Shown here piece by piece: positions 12,924-24,868 of a DNA stretch of 64,000 nucleotides. The stretch's first letter is position 1. Each line of letters opens with the position of its first letter. The stretch spans positions 10,292,001 to 10,356,000 of the forward strand of contig NC_135240.1 in the NCBI RefSeq assembly GCF_947623445.1, in the 5' to 3' direction. Source of the stretch: Clavelina lepadiformis (taxonomy: Eukaryota > Chordata > Ascidiacea > Aplousobranchia > Clavelinidae). The notes below the pieces were generated by a model. It was not told the origin of the DNA and did no database searches. It saw only the letters and a program-made list of their open reading frames with translations. Made by a program: the position numbers and the translations under genes.

Positions 12924-14648
12924 TCAGTCATCAGATGACGATTTGCCACCAACAAGTACAGCAATACAACAAGAACAACAGCACATAAACAAAATTGCTA
13001 TGTAAACTGAAGTGATAACCCAGAATGCCAAATAGTATGTGGTTGCATCACACCATGAGTCGTCATCAGCGGGATTGGTGTTGGGATGGTATATTCTGTA
13101 CACCCAAACGTTTCCTAGAAAATTTTTCAGTTATTTTAGCTTATCTAGGTTTAGAGCAGGGTTGTCCAAACTACCGCCCGGCACCTGTTTATTATTGGCC
13201 CGCAGCCATCATTGAGCTTGTACATAACTTCGTTCCAAAGATAAAGAAATACGAAACAAACGTTGAAAGTTTAAACTAACAAACTTTATTTCAATATGGT
13301 TTACATAAAACTGTTCAACTTCACGCTATTCAGGTGCAAATTATTTTTTCCACGCATTTAGAGGTAATCATTAACTTGCATTCGTTAATTGTAAGGAGAC
13401 CTAAGTTACTGTACGTTATCGAGCAGATATTACGTATAAATTCAAAAATTATGTATAACAAAATCTAGACTAGCAGATATTTTTCTCGGTCAACTATTTA
13501 ACATTTTCAGTTAGAAAATGAATTTTGCCACCAATACGTTTGTTCATGGTCTTTACGATATTTATTGCGATGTAGGCAAAGCAGCGATATTCATACATAG
13601 TTAGTGGCCCAGACACTGGTTAACGTTTTAGCATATGGCTCTCAGTGAAAAAAAGTTTGGACAACCCTGGTTTAGAGAATACAAAACTAAAACCCTACGA
13701 AACTAAAGCACTTTGTATTCCATCACAAAGGCACAGACATTTACCAAACACATAACACTATAATAACAACAATATACCTGCCAAAAACCACGCAATATTA
13801 AAACAGCCCAAAAGACCACTGCAGCCGGAGTAGGCTTTACCATCTTCTTCTTCACTTTCAGTCCCTTCACACTTTGATTTGATACGCTTTATTATTGACA
13901 TCAATTGCATGAAAGCTCCAACCGATCCTCCAACAATTAACCAGATTGGAATAAATCTCTCAATTGGACATCTATGCAAGTTTAGGGCTCCTATGAAAAC
14001 AAACAGGAAGTGATGAAGAAATGCTTCTAACATAATCTATGCATCATTTTATCAAAGATCTATTTCTGGTGTATAATAACATACCAACAACAATCATTGC
14101 AATAGGAACGGCTAATAAAACTGCTATGAGAATTGTGAATCCAACTGGAATAAAAACATGTTTCAAAGATGAGATTAGGTTAACTACATAGTACATATAA
14201 AATATGTATACTTTATATATAAACATATCTAGTAATACTAAGAACATGCAAATATATATTTAAACCATTTACAGTATAATAATAATAATTAGTCAATTTA
14301 ATCGTGTGAATGTTAAAAAAAATTAATAATTTACGTTACAAGTATCCACTCATTGCACAAGCAGAATCTTACATTTTAATATAATATATTGCAATTCATA
14401 CTTGTATTAAACAGAATAAGACAGACTGATTTCAAGAAGTGTCCTCTGTTGGAAGAATTTCTCTGTGCAGCCTTTATTTCTCCATATATAGATTCGTAAG
14501 TGGGAGGTGGCGCCTCGTTCTGTGTCTCAGTATATGTAGGTAGACTGGGTTCGGTTGCAGGTTCATTGTGTTCAGCATCAGGATAATAGTCAGGAGCAGG
14601 ACCACTTTCAGGGTCATTCATTGTACCGTACTGTTTTGCTTCAGTCAT
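12924..14648 (-). CDS. TMEM272: TMEM272-like four-pass membrane protein
   Basis: Member of the poorly characterised TMEM272 family. Four exons on the minus strand (14648-14402, 14144-14085, 13990-13778, 13114-12924) join in phase to 236 residues. The cytosolic N-terminus is acidic and proline-rich, with LPTY (36-39) and PPTY (48-51); the latter is a PPxY motif that could bind WW domains of NEDD4-type ubiquitin ligases (inference). Hydrophobic segments lie at about 83-103 (GFTILIAVLLAVPIAMIVVG), 115-136 (FIPIWLIVGGSVGAF), 160-176 (GCFNIAWFLAGNVWV) and 200-228 (a Cys-rich run FMCCCSCC). The NIAWF-AGNVWV signature across the last intron is typical of the family. Intron 3 (13115-13777) carries a complete hAT MITE. 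Start: first ATG, at 14648. Confidence 0.85.
13157..13669. mobile_element. hAT-type MITE, 513 bp, inside TMEM272-like intron 3
   Basis: Perfect 16-bp inverted ends (CAGGGTTGTCCAAACT) and perfect 8-bp duplications GTTTAGAG at 13149-13156 and 13670-13677. The left end lies 42 bases upstream of the exon-4 acceptor (in gene orientation). No transposase frame. Confidence 0.9.
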
Positions 14649-15000
14649 TTAAAACAGCCCTTACTAACTGTATTAAGTAGAATAGGTCTCATTAATTGCT
14701 ATAGCCAGAACTGGGCACGAGTGCGCTCAATTGAGTGAACACACTCATTTTGGGCGAGCAATCGCGCAAGAAATGCTCATTTGCAAAAATTGAGTGTACT
14801 CGCGAGTACGCTCACATTTTTTGGTTTTCCACATGCTCTCGTTTAAGCACAAAATATGCTGTGAACGCCCTGTGCAGCTTACAAATTTTAGAAGTTTTCA
14901 CTGCTTCATGACTAATTGCAATTTTCAGGTGATGGTGGTGTAAAAAGCAAAGAAAGTGACTTGGTCACAAGGGGCTGCATACCATAAGTATAGGCTAGAT

Positions 15001-15152
15001 CAGAGGCGTGCAATATACAGCCCGAGGTACCTATTGGCACAGACTTCATCAAGTAGATTATTATTTTTAAATACTTTTAACTGCTGTCTGGCACTCAGCA
15101 TCATTACACTTATAAGTTGTGGCCCATTGCGATAAATAGTTGCACTCCACTG
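15001..15152. mobile_element. Short hAT-type MITE, 152 bp
   Basis: Inverted ends CAGAGGCGTGCAA and CAGTGGAGTGCAA (11 of 13). The flanks are GGCTAGAT (14993-15000) and GGCTACAT (15153-15160), an 8-bp duplication with one change. Slightly eroded and therefore older than the 13157 copy. Confidence 0.7.
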
Positions 15153-16863
15153 GGCTACATCTTAAGGCACATTCTCGATACACTGAATGTTTTCCTTTAA
15201 AGTGGTCACAAGAAACATTGATAACAGCCTAAGATAAAATAGATTTAAGCGAGTTATCTAGGCTTACATATCAAGAAGTTGTCGAAAAAAGTGATGAGTA
15301 TACACTTCTTATTAAAATAGGCAGATATATCTGCTAACAAGCCTTTCTACACTTTGCCGGGTTAAAGCTCAAACAAAGTTAAGAAAGCTGAACAGAACAA
15401 ATGTACAGCCTAGAAGACTTCCTAGATTCAACGCTTTGTATATATCAGTCAATGTAACTCGATACCAATATGTTATTCAACACGTACATAAAGTAAAAAT
15501 TTAGAGCACCATATATGGGATTGTCATGTGAATGATTGAACTACAAATTAAAAAGTGTCGTATTTCGACACTACACAAATATAGGCGGTATAACACCATG
15601 AATGTGATAGCACTAATGTGAATGGAATGAATTGTGATAGCAATAATATGGGAGTGGCACTGACTGACCTTTTGAAATTCTTAGAAACTCAAACACTGTA
15701 ATTTCTCGATTATAAGTTGCAGCTTAATGAATTTTTAACATTTCTTTTATGCAACACTTATTTGTCTGTTTCAGCAGGCAAAACAAAAATACATATTCCA
15801 AACATAAAGCACTTTGCGTATTATACTAGATTCAGAAGCTTACAGTATCATGACACGATAATTACCATGATCTTCACTTTATCAACAATTTGTAAATAAA
15901 AAATTGCAATAAATTTATTGAGAAAAAGTTATCAGAGATGTAAGTTTGAAAGCAAATTTTCATTTTCGTATTTTCATACGCTCGAATTTTGTTTCCGGGT
16001 TAATCTTGCCTGATATTTCATTGTGATGTCACACAATGTATTTTTTGATGGAGGTTATTACAAGTTTGTGTTGGGGGGAATTTGAAAACGTTTAAGATTA
16101 GCAATTAACAAATATGAAGAAACACCAAAACAATGCATGTGGATATTGACAATGAACTAGTAGACCACGGGAGAAGGTTGGGCACTGCTGGTCTATATGT
16201 TAGCTGGCATATGTACTAAGAACACTCTTAGCTTTGTTGGGCCCCATGCTTCTGAAGCCCCGCACTGCTTGGTACAATCAGAAAAAATTAGCTTTTATTT
16301 TTCCCAAGTTACAGTGCTATTGCTTAATATGTTTTTAAAAGAGAATTTTTTAAGAAAAATATATCACCAAGACCATATTGGAAAGTTTGCATTTTTTGGG
16401 TGAGAAATCCCTTGTGTATTCCAAATGAAACAAGCCATTATACCAGAAATTAATTTTTAAATCTTATGTCTTATTCATGAATCAAGACCAAATTTAGCTG
16501 TACCAATAGTGGAAAAAAACAAAAAAATGTTAAAAAATCATTAAACTTACAATACAAATCAAAATGACCAAGTTACCCCATTGGGGCCTCTTATACTTTT
16601 GCACTCTGATTTGATGGCCTGAATGAGGAGTTATGACATAATAAGTAAAGCAGTTATGACGTAATGATTCACCAATACTTGATCCTGATATTGGAGTGAA
16701 AAATTAAAACAGACTCCCCCCAGTTGACTGGCACAACACCGGCATTTTTAGAAACAAATATTTTTATGTCCTTGCGCTTTTAAGAATCTGTTTAATATTG
16801 CTCATTTAACTCGGTTATTCTGAAACCACAACAAGGCTGCTTGTTTAAAGTATCGTTTTTTTT

Positions 16864-16958
16864 GGTGTAGTGCAGAAGTGCACAACCGCATGGTGCATTA
16901 TTATACTAGGACCCCGCTTCCTAAATTATGATTATATTTGGTTGTGCACTTCTACACC
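16864..16958. repeat. Inverted repeat, about 95 bp, possible MITE
   Basis: Left arm GGTGTAG...AGAAGTGCACAACC and right arm GGTTGTGCACTTCTACACC match as inverted copies apart from a 3-base insertion in the left arm. The loop is about 50 bases. No clear target duplication was found. Confidence 0.6.
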
Positions 16959-17610
16959 AGAGTGACTAATCTCGTTTTTCTTTACATTTAATTAATAATT
17001 ATTATTTAAAAATTTCTCTTTGTCTTCTTTCTCAATTGTTTTCCTTAGGTATACTCGCTAACCAGCATGTAACTACTAGCTTCGCTGACAATAAAGCAAT
17101 AATAATGTCAGCATGCTGTATCTAGACCTCCATTTTAGGATTTCGTCGCCATGCTAAGTTGCTAACCTTTCATCGTTTTAGCACCACAGCATACCAGTAT
17201 TTAACATCATGCACGTTTTAAGCTTTGGAGATTTTATCTTTTTTCACGGTTCTGGCATAGGCTACCAGTGATACCACCATCTTTTCAACTCTAACGATAA
17301 AATTGTTTCATTGTTTGTATTATTTTGGCCCTAAATTCGTTAAACTTAGAAATTATTTTGTGGGTTTGGTCGCCATGCTAACCTACCATCTTATAGCACA
17401 GCTCTATTATTGCTATCTTGCATGTTCTAAGCTCTTGGGCGTGGCCACTTTTTGCTGCTCGTTAATTGTTCGTGAGCTTGTGTTTTATTGTGCTATATCT
17501 ACAACTGTTACCATCTTAATTTTCGCTCTGCAAAGTTAATGGCGAAAAATAAACAATACAATACTCCAGTCTCAGAACTTGATTTCTTCTATTTTAACCT
17601 CTCTCGCTCC

Positions 17611-17616
<6 letters not shown>

Positions 17617-17656
<40 letters not shown>
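17617..17656 (+). repeat. (CT)20 microsatellite
   Basis: Forty bases of uninterrupted CT repeats, with further CT-rich sequence on the 5' side. It accounts for the Leu/Ser-rich open frames on this strand, which are not genes. Confidence 0.98.
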
Positions 17657-17660
<4 letters not shown>

Positions 17661-19184
17661 TTCTTTCGTGCAATGATTTGTGCAATCTATTTCCTTATTT
17701 TCACTGTAATTTCGAAATTTCAGAGTTCCTTGCCGACCAACTTTGTTTGAGATTGTTTGGTAGTTGCTGTATTAAGGACGTTTAGGGAGATACAAATTTT
17801 GTTTTATTAAAAAGCAATTGTCTGCAATGAACGCAATCAGTGCAATTAAAGTATTAAACTCATATTTTGTTTACATTTTAAGAGGAACATTTTTGGACAA
17901 AAAAAGTGACAACTGCAATACTGCATGATCCCTTTGCCTTTTAATAACTCCGGTTAAATTCCATCCTTTATCTTTAGGATGGCGTCGGAATAATGCGTGG
18001 TATGAATTGCACCATTATTTCGCTTTCCTTCTAGCTGCTTGGTTGTGAAAAAAATTATATACAATTTGAAATGACATGCTCTACTGGAACTGGTGTACGT
18101 AACGTATTTCAAAGAGTTCACAGTATACAAAATCGTTGTGTGAATATTAATGATAAATCTACGTTTTATGAACTTTGCTAACTGAGCGTATTGTTGGGGT
18201 TGTAAACTGTTGTTATTATTATATTATATATAATTATTGCTTGCTTGATTGTTCGCTAATCTGACTCCATTGACAGCGCAATCAATTAACCCCTTATAGC
18301 CAGTTAAGCATCATAGTACCAAAACCAAACTGTCAAGTCTTAAATAATTAAATATTTATTATTAGTTCTCAACGAAACGGTTACTGTTTCCAGAGCACAG
18401 AACAAAGCTGCATTCAGTGGACTGAATATAACAGCCTGACGATATCAAAACTGACGCGTTAAGCGCTGTAATACGAATGATGTAATTCGGAAGTAATCAA
18501 AACCTGGTCGCATACATTAGACACGGCCAAAATAGAGTACAACGCTTGTTGATAAACGCACGAAATAGAACACAAATAACATTATAATATTATCAGGTCG
18601 GTACGAGAATTCCGTAGGAATAATGATTAATTATGGCAATTAGCACAGAACAACATGTTCGGAACCGCGGGTTATTCGAAGAAAAAAATACAGGTTTTAT
18701 GTAATATGAAATACCAACTAGAATACATGGTTTTCAAGTTCAATTGCACAGCTTGATGTCGCTTTTATCGACAGGGTCTTGTGCGTACTTGACTGCTTTG
18801 AGCGTCGTAAAAAGCTCTTTAACAATGACACACCTCATTGGTGGATTGAACATAACAGTCGAAGGCCAAGAGTACATGACATTTTGAGTGGTTGTTATTA
18901 TCGTTTGCAAAGTATTTGCGTTAGGCTTTTCACTTTTGCCAACAAACACTCGTCAAGGGTTGGAGTGGACTGTATGTCGCTTTAAATTGTTCAGAAAAGA
19001 CTCGAGCTGAAAGCACTTCTTACAACTGTGACAAACGAGCTGCTGCACAGAGCAGTAATCGTGCTGACGAATGTTGACGTTGAGAGCTGACAGACTGTAA
19101 ACGAAATCGAATTTTACTCGGAGTTTTGCCGTTATTTCGTAAGACTTGGTTATTTGTACAACACTGTAAAAGCGATTTGAAACT

Positions 19185-20970
19185 ATGGCTTTAGAAGGCG
19201 TGCCTACGGAAAGCAGCGCTATGGCAAGGGCAAGAGAGTTGAACAGAACAAACGAAAAACGGCTAACTGAAACAATCTCCATGATGTCCCAAGAAGTGGA
19301 GCGAAGCTTGCAAAAATTGAAACTCGATGAACAAAGTACCATAAAGTTTATGAAAAAGCTAAAGATATCATCTGGGAAAAGCAAAGTCAGAAAGTGTTAT
19401 GAATATGATTTTTCCGTTTAATAGCCTTGCATTTGGTGTTGTTAAAAAAATAAATTTTAAGAATTTTGAAATGCTTTTTTTTAATTGGAATGCTATTACT
19501 TTTCTCAAAAGGTCAGTATCGAGCCGCAAAGCGAAGAAAACGAAGACATTGAATCGTTAATTAAACCGCTTCCGAAAATGACGTTTTCTAAAATTGATTA
19601 CAAAAAGAAAAAACTGGAAGAATCGTCGCATCGGTAAGCGCAGTATCAAATATGTGTATCCTGTTTGATTCAATAGAAAGGCAAAATGCATGCTCAAGCG
19701 CACGAAAATGTTATAAGAAGATATGAGGCGTCTACCTTCGTAGTTTATGTACATTACACAGTTAACCACTGACATAAAAAGCTTTGACTTTAATGTAATA
19801 ATGTATGTTGGCCACTCTCTACAGGTTAATTACACCCGACGTTCCGCTAGCGGCGGAAGGCAATCCAATAGCAGTTCGCAAAGTGCACGCTTGGACGGCT
19901 TCTACAGCAAGAGCATTGTCACAAAAGAAACCACCGCAGATCCCCAGACCTACCGGTAGACGCCGTCACAGCCTTGATTCTGACAATGACTCCTCGGATG
20001 ACGATGATATTTCACCGCTGCGCAAGGTGAAAAAACGCGCTGGGCAGAAAAGGTAGAGTTTGTTGACTTACAAGCCAAATATATAAATCATGTTTCGTTT
20101 GCGCATTTAAACAACATGCCACTTCAAGTCTCGTCATTCCATTAATTAATAGTGATAGCTGTAATAATAATACAGTATATTAGCCTAGGCCGTAGCTACA
20201 TTAAGACGAATAAGGCACATTCTTCGGTAAATTTTCTGTAATTCTGGTGCAAAAAATTTTAAGTGCTAAATAACATTTAACAACATCCGGAGACTAGTTA
20301 ACATACGTGCTTCGGTAAAATATAAAAACCCTAGCTATAAGGCCCTGATATATGTAATAAGTTATTAATAATGGTGTAGTAAAATCTAAAATTAGAATTA
20401 TGTTTAAAGTGAGGGACAAGTCCAAACAAATTAGCCTTAAATTAAAGAGTAGTTGTCAGTAAACATACTGGTGAAAAGATTATACTAATATGTACTATGT
20501 AGTGGTTAAGCAGTTTTTGCCATAAATAACTGGTAAAAAAACACGAATTCATTGTTTAATTACGACGAGAATCGCGCTTTTTATTACGTCACAGTAAGAG
20601 AACTATAGGAATGATTCAGGTATTTGGATCAAGCAACAGGCATGATTATAGATTACTCATGACATAACTTATAACATTTTGCGTTAAATAAGTCTAAACT
20701 AGCTTACAATTGGTGTATTTGTACCGGTTAATGTTAATGCTAACCTACAGTACAGTTTAGTCTTGGCTGTTGACTGTTAAAACTGGTTATTTTTATAGAC
20801 TGAAAGAAATTGCGAAGCGTAGAAGTTCTCTTCCCATTATAAAGGAAAACAAACAATCTGAAAAGTTGGTCGGTGCCAAGGAGAAAGTAACGAAAAAGTC
20901 AATTCAACAATCGCTCGTACGATTAAAGGAAACAAACAGGATTCTTGGAAAACATACCAATCTTATATAA
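19185..20970 (+). CDS. Unrecognised basic, charged protein
   Basis: Not recognised. Four exons (19185-19385, 19512-19633, 19825-20052, 20799-20970) join in phase with GT-AG introns to 240 residues. The first exon is probably helical (ARARELNRTNEKRLTETISM, then VERSLQKLKLDEQ), with leucine spacing that could form a short coiled coil. The middle is basic and proline-containing (KKPPQIPRPTGRRRHSL) and runs straight into an acidic patch (DSDNDSSDDDD). The C-terminus is lysine-rich with no membrane segment or signal peptide. A nuclear protein is a reasonable guess from charge alone. Exon 1 could use a different donor near its end; the chosen one (GTCAGA after AGCAAA) preserves frame. Intron 3 carries a segment that recurs at 22285-22450. 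Confidence 0.7.
20410..20600 (+). repeat. Dispersed repeat, copy A
   Basis: Diverged copy of the stretch at about 22285-22450. Both contain CAGTAAACATA a short way into the block, followed by an AAAAGATT run, and the order of motifs is the same over 150 bases or more. This copy lies in intron 3 of the unrecognised gene. Family unknown. Confidence 0.55.
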
Positions 20971-21696
20971 ACGTTGAACAGTGCAAAATGAACTGCCACA
21001 TTTCTTTCAGCTTTGGGCAGTTGAAAGTGAAAAAAGTTTGACATTGCAGATACAGTATAACCGTTTCTACAAACTGTTTCTAAGCATGCAAACATAATTA
21101 AAGTTGGTCAGTTGTTTTCGTTTTCAATAACTGCAAGATACTATATGTTAAAAAGGCTATAATAAACATATAACTTACTATTGAATTATAAGTTATAACA
21201 ATTGGGCGCCCATAATAACTTCATCAAACGAATAAGGCGAACTCGGAAGCAAATTTCAAAGATTTTGGAAAAGGGCTATCACTGGGAAGATTGCGACGAA
21301 CAAATAATCATCGAATTAAATGTGAAAAAAATGCGCTAACTTTACGCAGTGATAATTTTTTCTGTTATTGATAAAAAAGTGTTTTATTGTTTTGCAATAA
21401 TCCTAAAAGCAACGTTATATACATGTGGTGACATTCCTTTCTTCCTTTTCTGCCTCGCGCATAATCACGCCGCCATAATTGGTTCTTGTGTTGATTTTCA
21501 TTTGTACGACGTTATTATCTATACATTGCAAGTGTTATATAAATTACAGTCACGTCTTACTAACTAATTATATTTTATTTTAGGACTAGCAATTCTGTTT
21601 TAATAAAGCCTTAGTTACTTTTGCTTTTATATCTGAGTTTCAAGGTCATGACAATACATAATATTACATACAATACAGCAGAGTGTTTCTTAACCT

Positions 21697-21745
21697 GGCG
21701 AAATTTTGGTGGGGTTTGGCGAAATTTTGGTGGGGTTTGGCAAAA
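21697..21745 (+). repeat. 21-bp tandem repeat, about 2.3 copies
   Basis: The unit GGCGAAATTTTGGTGGGGTT plus one T occurs twice without change, at 21697-21717 and 21718-21738, followed by a partial, altered third copy. A hAT-like left end (CAGAGTGTTTCTTAACC) sits just upstream at 21680, with no matching right end. Confidence 0.75.
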
Positions 21746-22284
21746 TATTGTTGAAGTGTGTGAATTTAAATTTAATGAAGAGATATGTAATTACTTTTTG
21801 CAACTTTCACTTTGAAATTGAGCGAAAATGCAACTGCACCTGTTCAATTGTGTACTCAGGAGGAGGGCCGCCCCCAAACTCCTTCATGAAACAAATGTTT
21901 GGCGGTCATATGCTTTTAAGTCATTTGGGAGTGACTAAGGGCCTCTGTGACCAAAAAGTTCACAACAAATTGAATTTGGCCTACATTATATTTCAGGCGT
22001 CATACGTTTGATAGCTTCATTGAACTCTTGAAAAGTTGGTGCCAGGGACAACCAATGTTAAATGGGATACTGTGGTGTCTCACGCAGGCAATCATCGGAA
22101 GTACGAGAATGATTGCTGAGGAGGTTCTCAAACTGGGATTTCCAGTGGCTAAAGATCTCCTAGACAGCAATGATTATAAAGGTTTACGGTTAAGTCGCAC
22201 AAACAGGCCTGTTGGCGAATGGCTATCAGAGGCTATTTGAGCCGCATATCAGAAGGATCATTTTAGGAAGCTGGTAGCTTAAAG

Positions 22285-22450
22285 TGAGATGCCAGTTCAA
22301 AAACAAGTTGGTCTTAAATCAAAGGACAGTTGGCAGTAAACATAGTAGTAAAAAGATTTTAAAGAATATGTAGAGATTAAGAGTTATTCCCAAAATTGCA
22401 AATTTTGCCTCCTATTATGACGAAGAGGGCAGTCATTATAATGTAACAAA
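22285..22450 (+). repeat. Dispersed repeat, copy B
   Basis: Partner of the segment at 20410-20600, in the same orientation, about 1.9 kb away. The similarity is clear by eye but diverged, so the duplication or pair of insertions is not recent. Confidence 0.55.
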
Positions 22451-22536
22451 GTTAAAAAAGCGGTAACATAACCAGTGCCTCCGGTAGATGCAAGCACGAC
22501 TTCTGGGTCTGCAGTAGGCTACCTGACGCTATATGT

Positions 22537-23030
22537 GAGCAGTACTGCGGTTTTACAGTACCGAATTACTGTACCGCGGTACTACTTTTTCGGTACCAAT
22601 ACCCTAATCAATGATTGATTGATTGAATTACATTTTTCAAGAAATTTCCGTCGGTCCTGGTACTCGGCAGTTTTCACGGGAATATTTTAAAATTTTAACA
22701 AATATGTTTTCAAAAATACGTTTTCAATACGTTAAAGTTGATACCAATTTTAGCATCTGTTGATCTTTTTTAATCTGCAAATGGCAAATAAAGTTTCAAA
22801 CAAGTAACGTCACATATGTTTTGACCTGAAATAACCTTTACCGGGGTCATAATAGCGGCAAACATTACACTTGCTGCAGCATCTTTTACACAAAAAGTAC
22901 CGGTACCGAGTACCGACAAAGAACCGAACTACTTTTTAAAAATAGTACTGAATACCAGAACCGTCGTTACATTTTTTGCCAAGTTCCGGTACCGTTACCA
23001 ACTGAGCTTTCAAAATACCGACTGCCCTCC
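22537..23030. mobile_element. Probable degenerate inverted-repeat DNA transposon
   Basis: Both ends are crowded with GGTACCG/CGGTACC motifs in opposite orientation (left cluster 22537-22605, right cluster 22895-23000), with AT-rich unique sequence between. Flanking CTGACGC occurs on both sides (about 22523 and 23036), suggesting a worn target duplication. No transposase frame is visible and the superfamily is uncertain. Confidence 0.5.
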
Positions 23031-23774
23031 TCTGTCTGACGCATATAAATATAATATCCATGTCCTTACTTATCTGGAAGCAAAGATTACTTAGTACTAA
23101 GATAGTTAGTAATCTTTGCTAGAAGAGAAGATTGCTGTATTTCTGGGATTTCTATGATCTTTGGCAAAAACGTTAGTTATCACGTGATCACGTAAATTCT
23201 GCCACGCAATCTTCTTGTACTTATGTGCTAACCTAGCTTATTGGTAGACTGAATGTAGCCTAATCAAACCTCAACGAAACCAAACCATCTGGTTTAACCC
23301 GTATCTTGTTGTTGTGCTTGTTTTAGTGAAATTTGGGAGGTATAGTTACAAACGATCTTACCTTACATAATGCCCGCGTTTGAACACTTTTTTCAACCCA
23401 GATTTACGGCGAAAAACAAAATGAATGAATAGACCTTACCTATAGAATCATTAAAATAACCGATCGTTAGTCTCGTTAAGTGCTTAAGTTTTAATAAATG
23501 GGTCATCCTCCCTGCCTATTGCTTTACTCAGGCAAGTGCACTGGAAAGTTCGTACGGAAGGAGAAAATTTTGTTGCAGAATTGCCGTTTCGCCCCATAAT
23601 CTATAATCTACAGAATTTCCACAAAGTCTGGGTACATGGGTGAAAATAAGACGATCCTTACGATAAGACCATCGTTTTCGTCCACTTCAGAGTTCTTCTT
23701 TAAACAGAGCCATCATTCAATCTGGTAAAAAATAACTGAATTAGCAAAATTCCCTACGTATCCAGACTTCATGG

Positions 23775-23799
23775 ACAGGGTGTCCATTGGACACCCTGT
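23775..23799. repeat. Perfect 11-bp hairpin with 3-base loop
   Basis: ACAGGGTGTCC and its exact reverse complement are separated by ATT. The arm resembles the tip of hAT inverted ends such as that at 39186, so it may be two element ends left after an internal deletion (inference). Confidence 0.8.
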
Positions 23800-24868
23800 A
23801 TATATTGTATAGTATTATAAGCATGCATTAGTGTCGCGCAAGTTTTGGCATTACACTTATTGGCGTATTTCTATGAGTTCAAAAATTTTTATCTTTATGA
23901 GCGTAGCCTATTAGGCGCACTGATAGTCATGGCTGTAAAGTAAGGCAGTTTTCGAGAGGTTGGTTGTAACCAAAAGCGCAGGTGCTACAGCCTGAATATG
24001 AACTGAAGAAAGAATGAATAGGTGCATACTTGGCCAGCTGTTACGCACTTATGTTACCAGGTCTGTACACCTGGAATCTTGGCGAATCCTGCCATGAAAT
24101 ACCAACCATACCAACAGTGGAGTTTTTCTCTAGCAATCAAAATCTGCTGTTCATTACATCATGAACAACAGCCTATTTTTATATATCAGGGGTCCACAAA
24201 TGCTTTTTGGCGTCACCCTTAAAAAATAGTTATAAATTCCCGTGATCCAAGCATTTTGTGAGCAAATAATTGTAGCAAAAAAAGCATAACTGGTTGCACA
24301 CGTGTGCTTGACTATTATTGCATTGATAGTAACCATGTAAAAATGCAATAATAATAATTAGAGGTTTAAAACAGCTTATCAGTTACTAAGCAGTAGACAA
24401 TAATAGGATGCTATTTGAAAACAGCAGGCTGCTGTACAACAATAACACACATTCTTTTGATCATGACCTTGTCCCCCTAAATCACTCATTGGCAACTGTA
24501 TGACGTCACCAATAGCAGGGTGATACTGAAATACAGCAGGCTGCAATTGATGACGTAACGAGAAATCGTGCGCACAAAGATGCAAATTTTGGTGCGATGG
24601 TGTGCACTGAAGCCTGAAATCATTATTTATTAGCAATTGGCATGAAATTTTAAAAATTCGGCGTGCACCTCGATGAATCACATGCATGTACCTACCACAC
24701 TTTACATACCGTACTTTCTGAATGATTTGCGTGTACAGGTCCACATTTCAAGCTACATGTTAACTCATTTTATTAGTTTTTACCTCATATCTTGTTATTT
24801 TATTTTTACTGACATATGTATTTTTCAGATTTACATCTATTACTGAAATAGTGTAATTTTTATGTAAA

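Larger units (their letters stand above)
14649..19184. other. Intergenic stretch with inverted-repeat elements and a microsatellite
   Basis: Holds the MITE at 15001, the inverted repeat at 16864 and the CT repeat at 17617. A hAT-like left end (CAGAACTGGGCACGAGTG) starts at 14706 and a hAT-like right end (GGTTGGGCACTGCTG) finishes near 16190; the two do not share a target duplication, so I do not pair them. No gene was found. The part next to 19184 is probably the 5' UTR of the gene starting at 19185. Confidence 0.4.
20971..24828. other. Intergenic stretch rich in repeat remnants
   Basis: Contains a 21-bp tandem repeat (21697), the second copy of the dispersed repeat (22285), a GGTACC-rich inverted-repeat block (22537) and a perfect hairpin (23775). 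Open frames between 21706 and 22240 (up to 101 codons, one with YSGGGPPP) look like a decayed DNA-transposon accessory gene, but I cannot name it. The T-rich tract ending in CAG at 24828 is probably the acceptor of an ARL1 5' UTR intron. Confidence 0.4.

Noticed and set aside
14706-16190. hAT-like left end at 14706 and right end near 16190 as one 1.5-kb element
   Set aside because: The end sequences pair poorly and the 8-bp flanks differ.
17488-17785. Leu/Ser-rich frames around the CT repeat
   Set aside because: Translation of a microsatellite.
24187-24262. hAT-like left end CAGGGGTCCACAAATGC
   Set aside because: No matching right end or duplication downstream.
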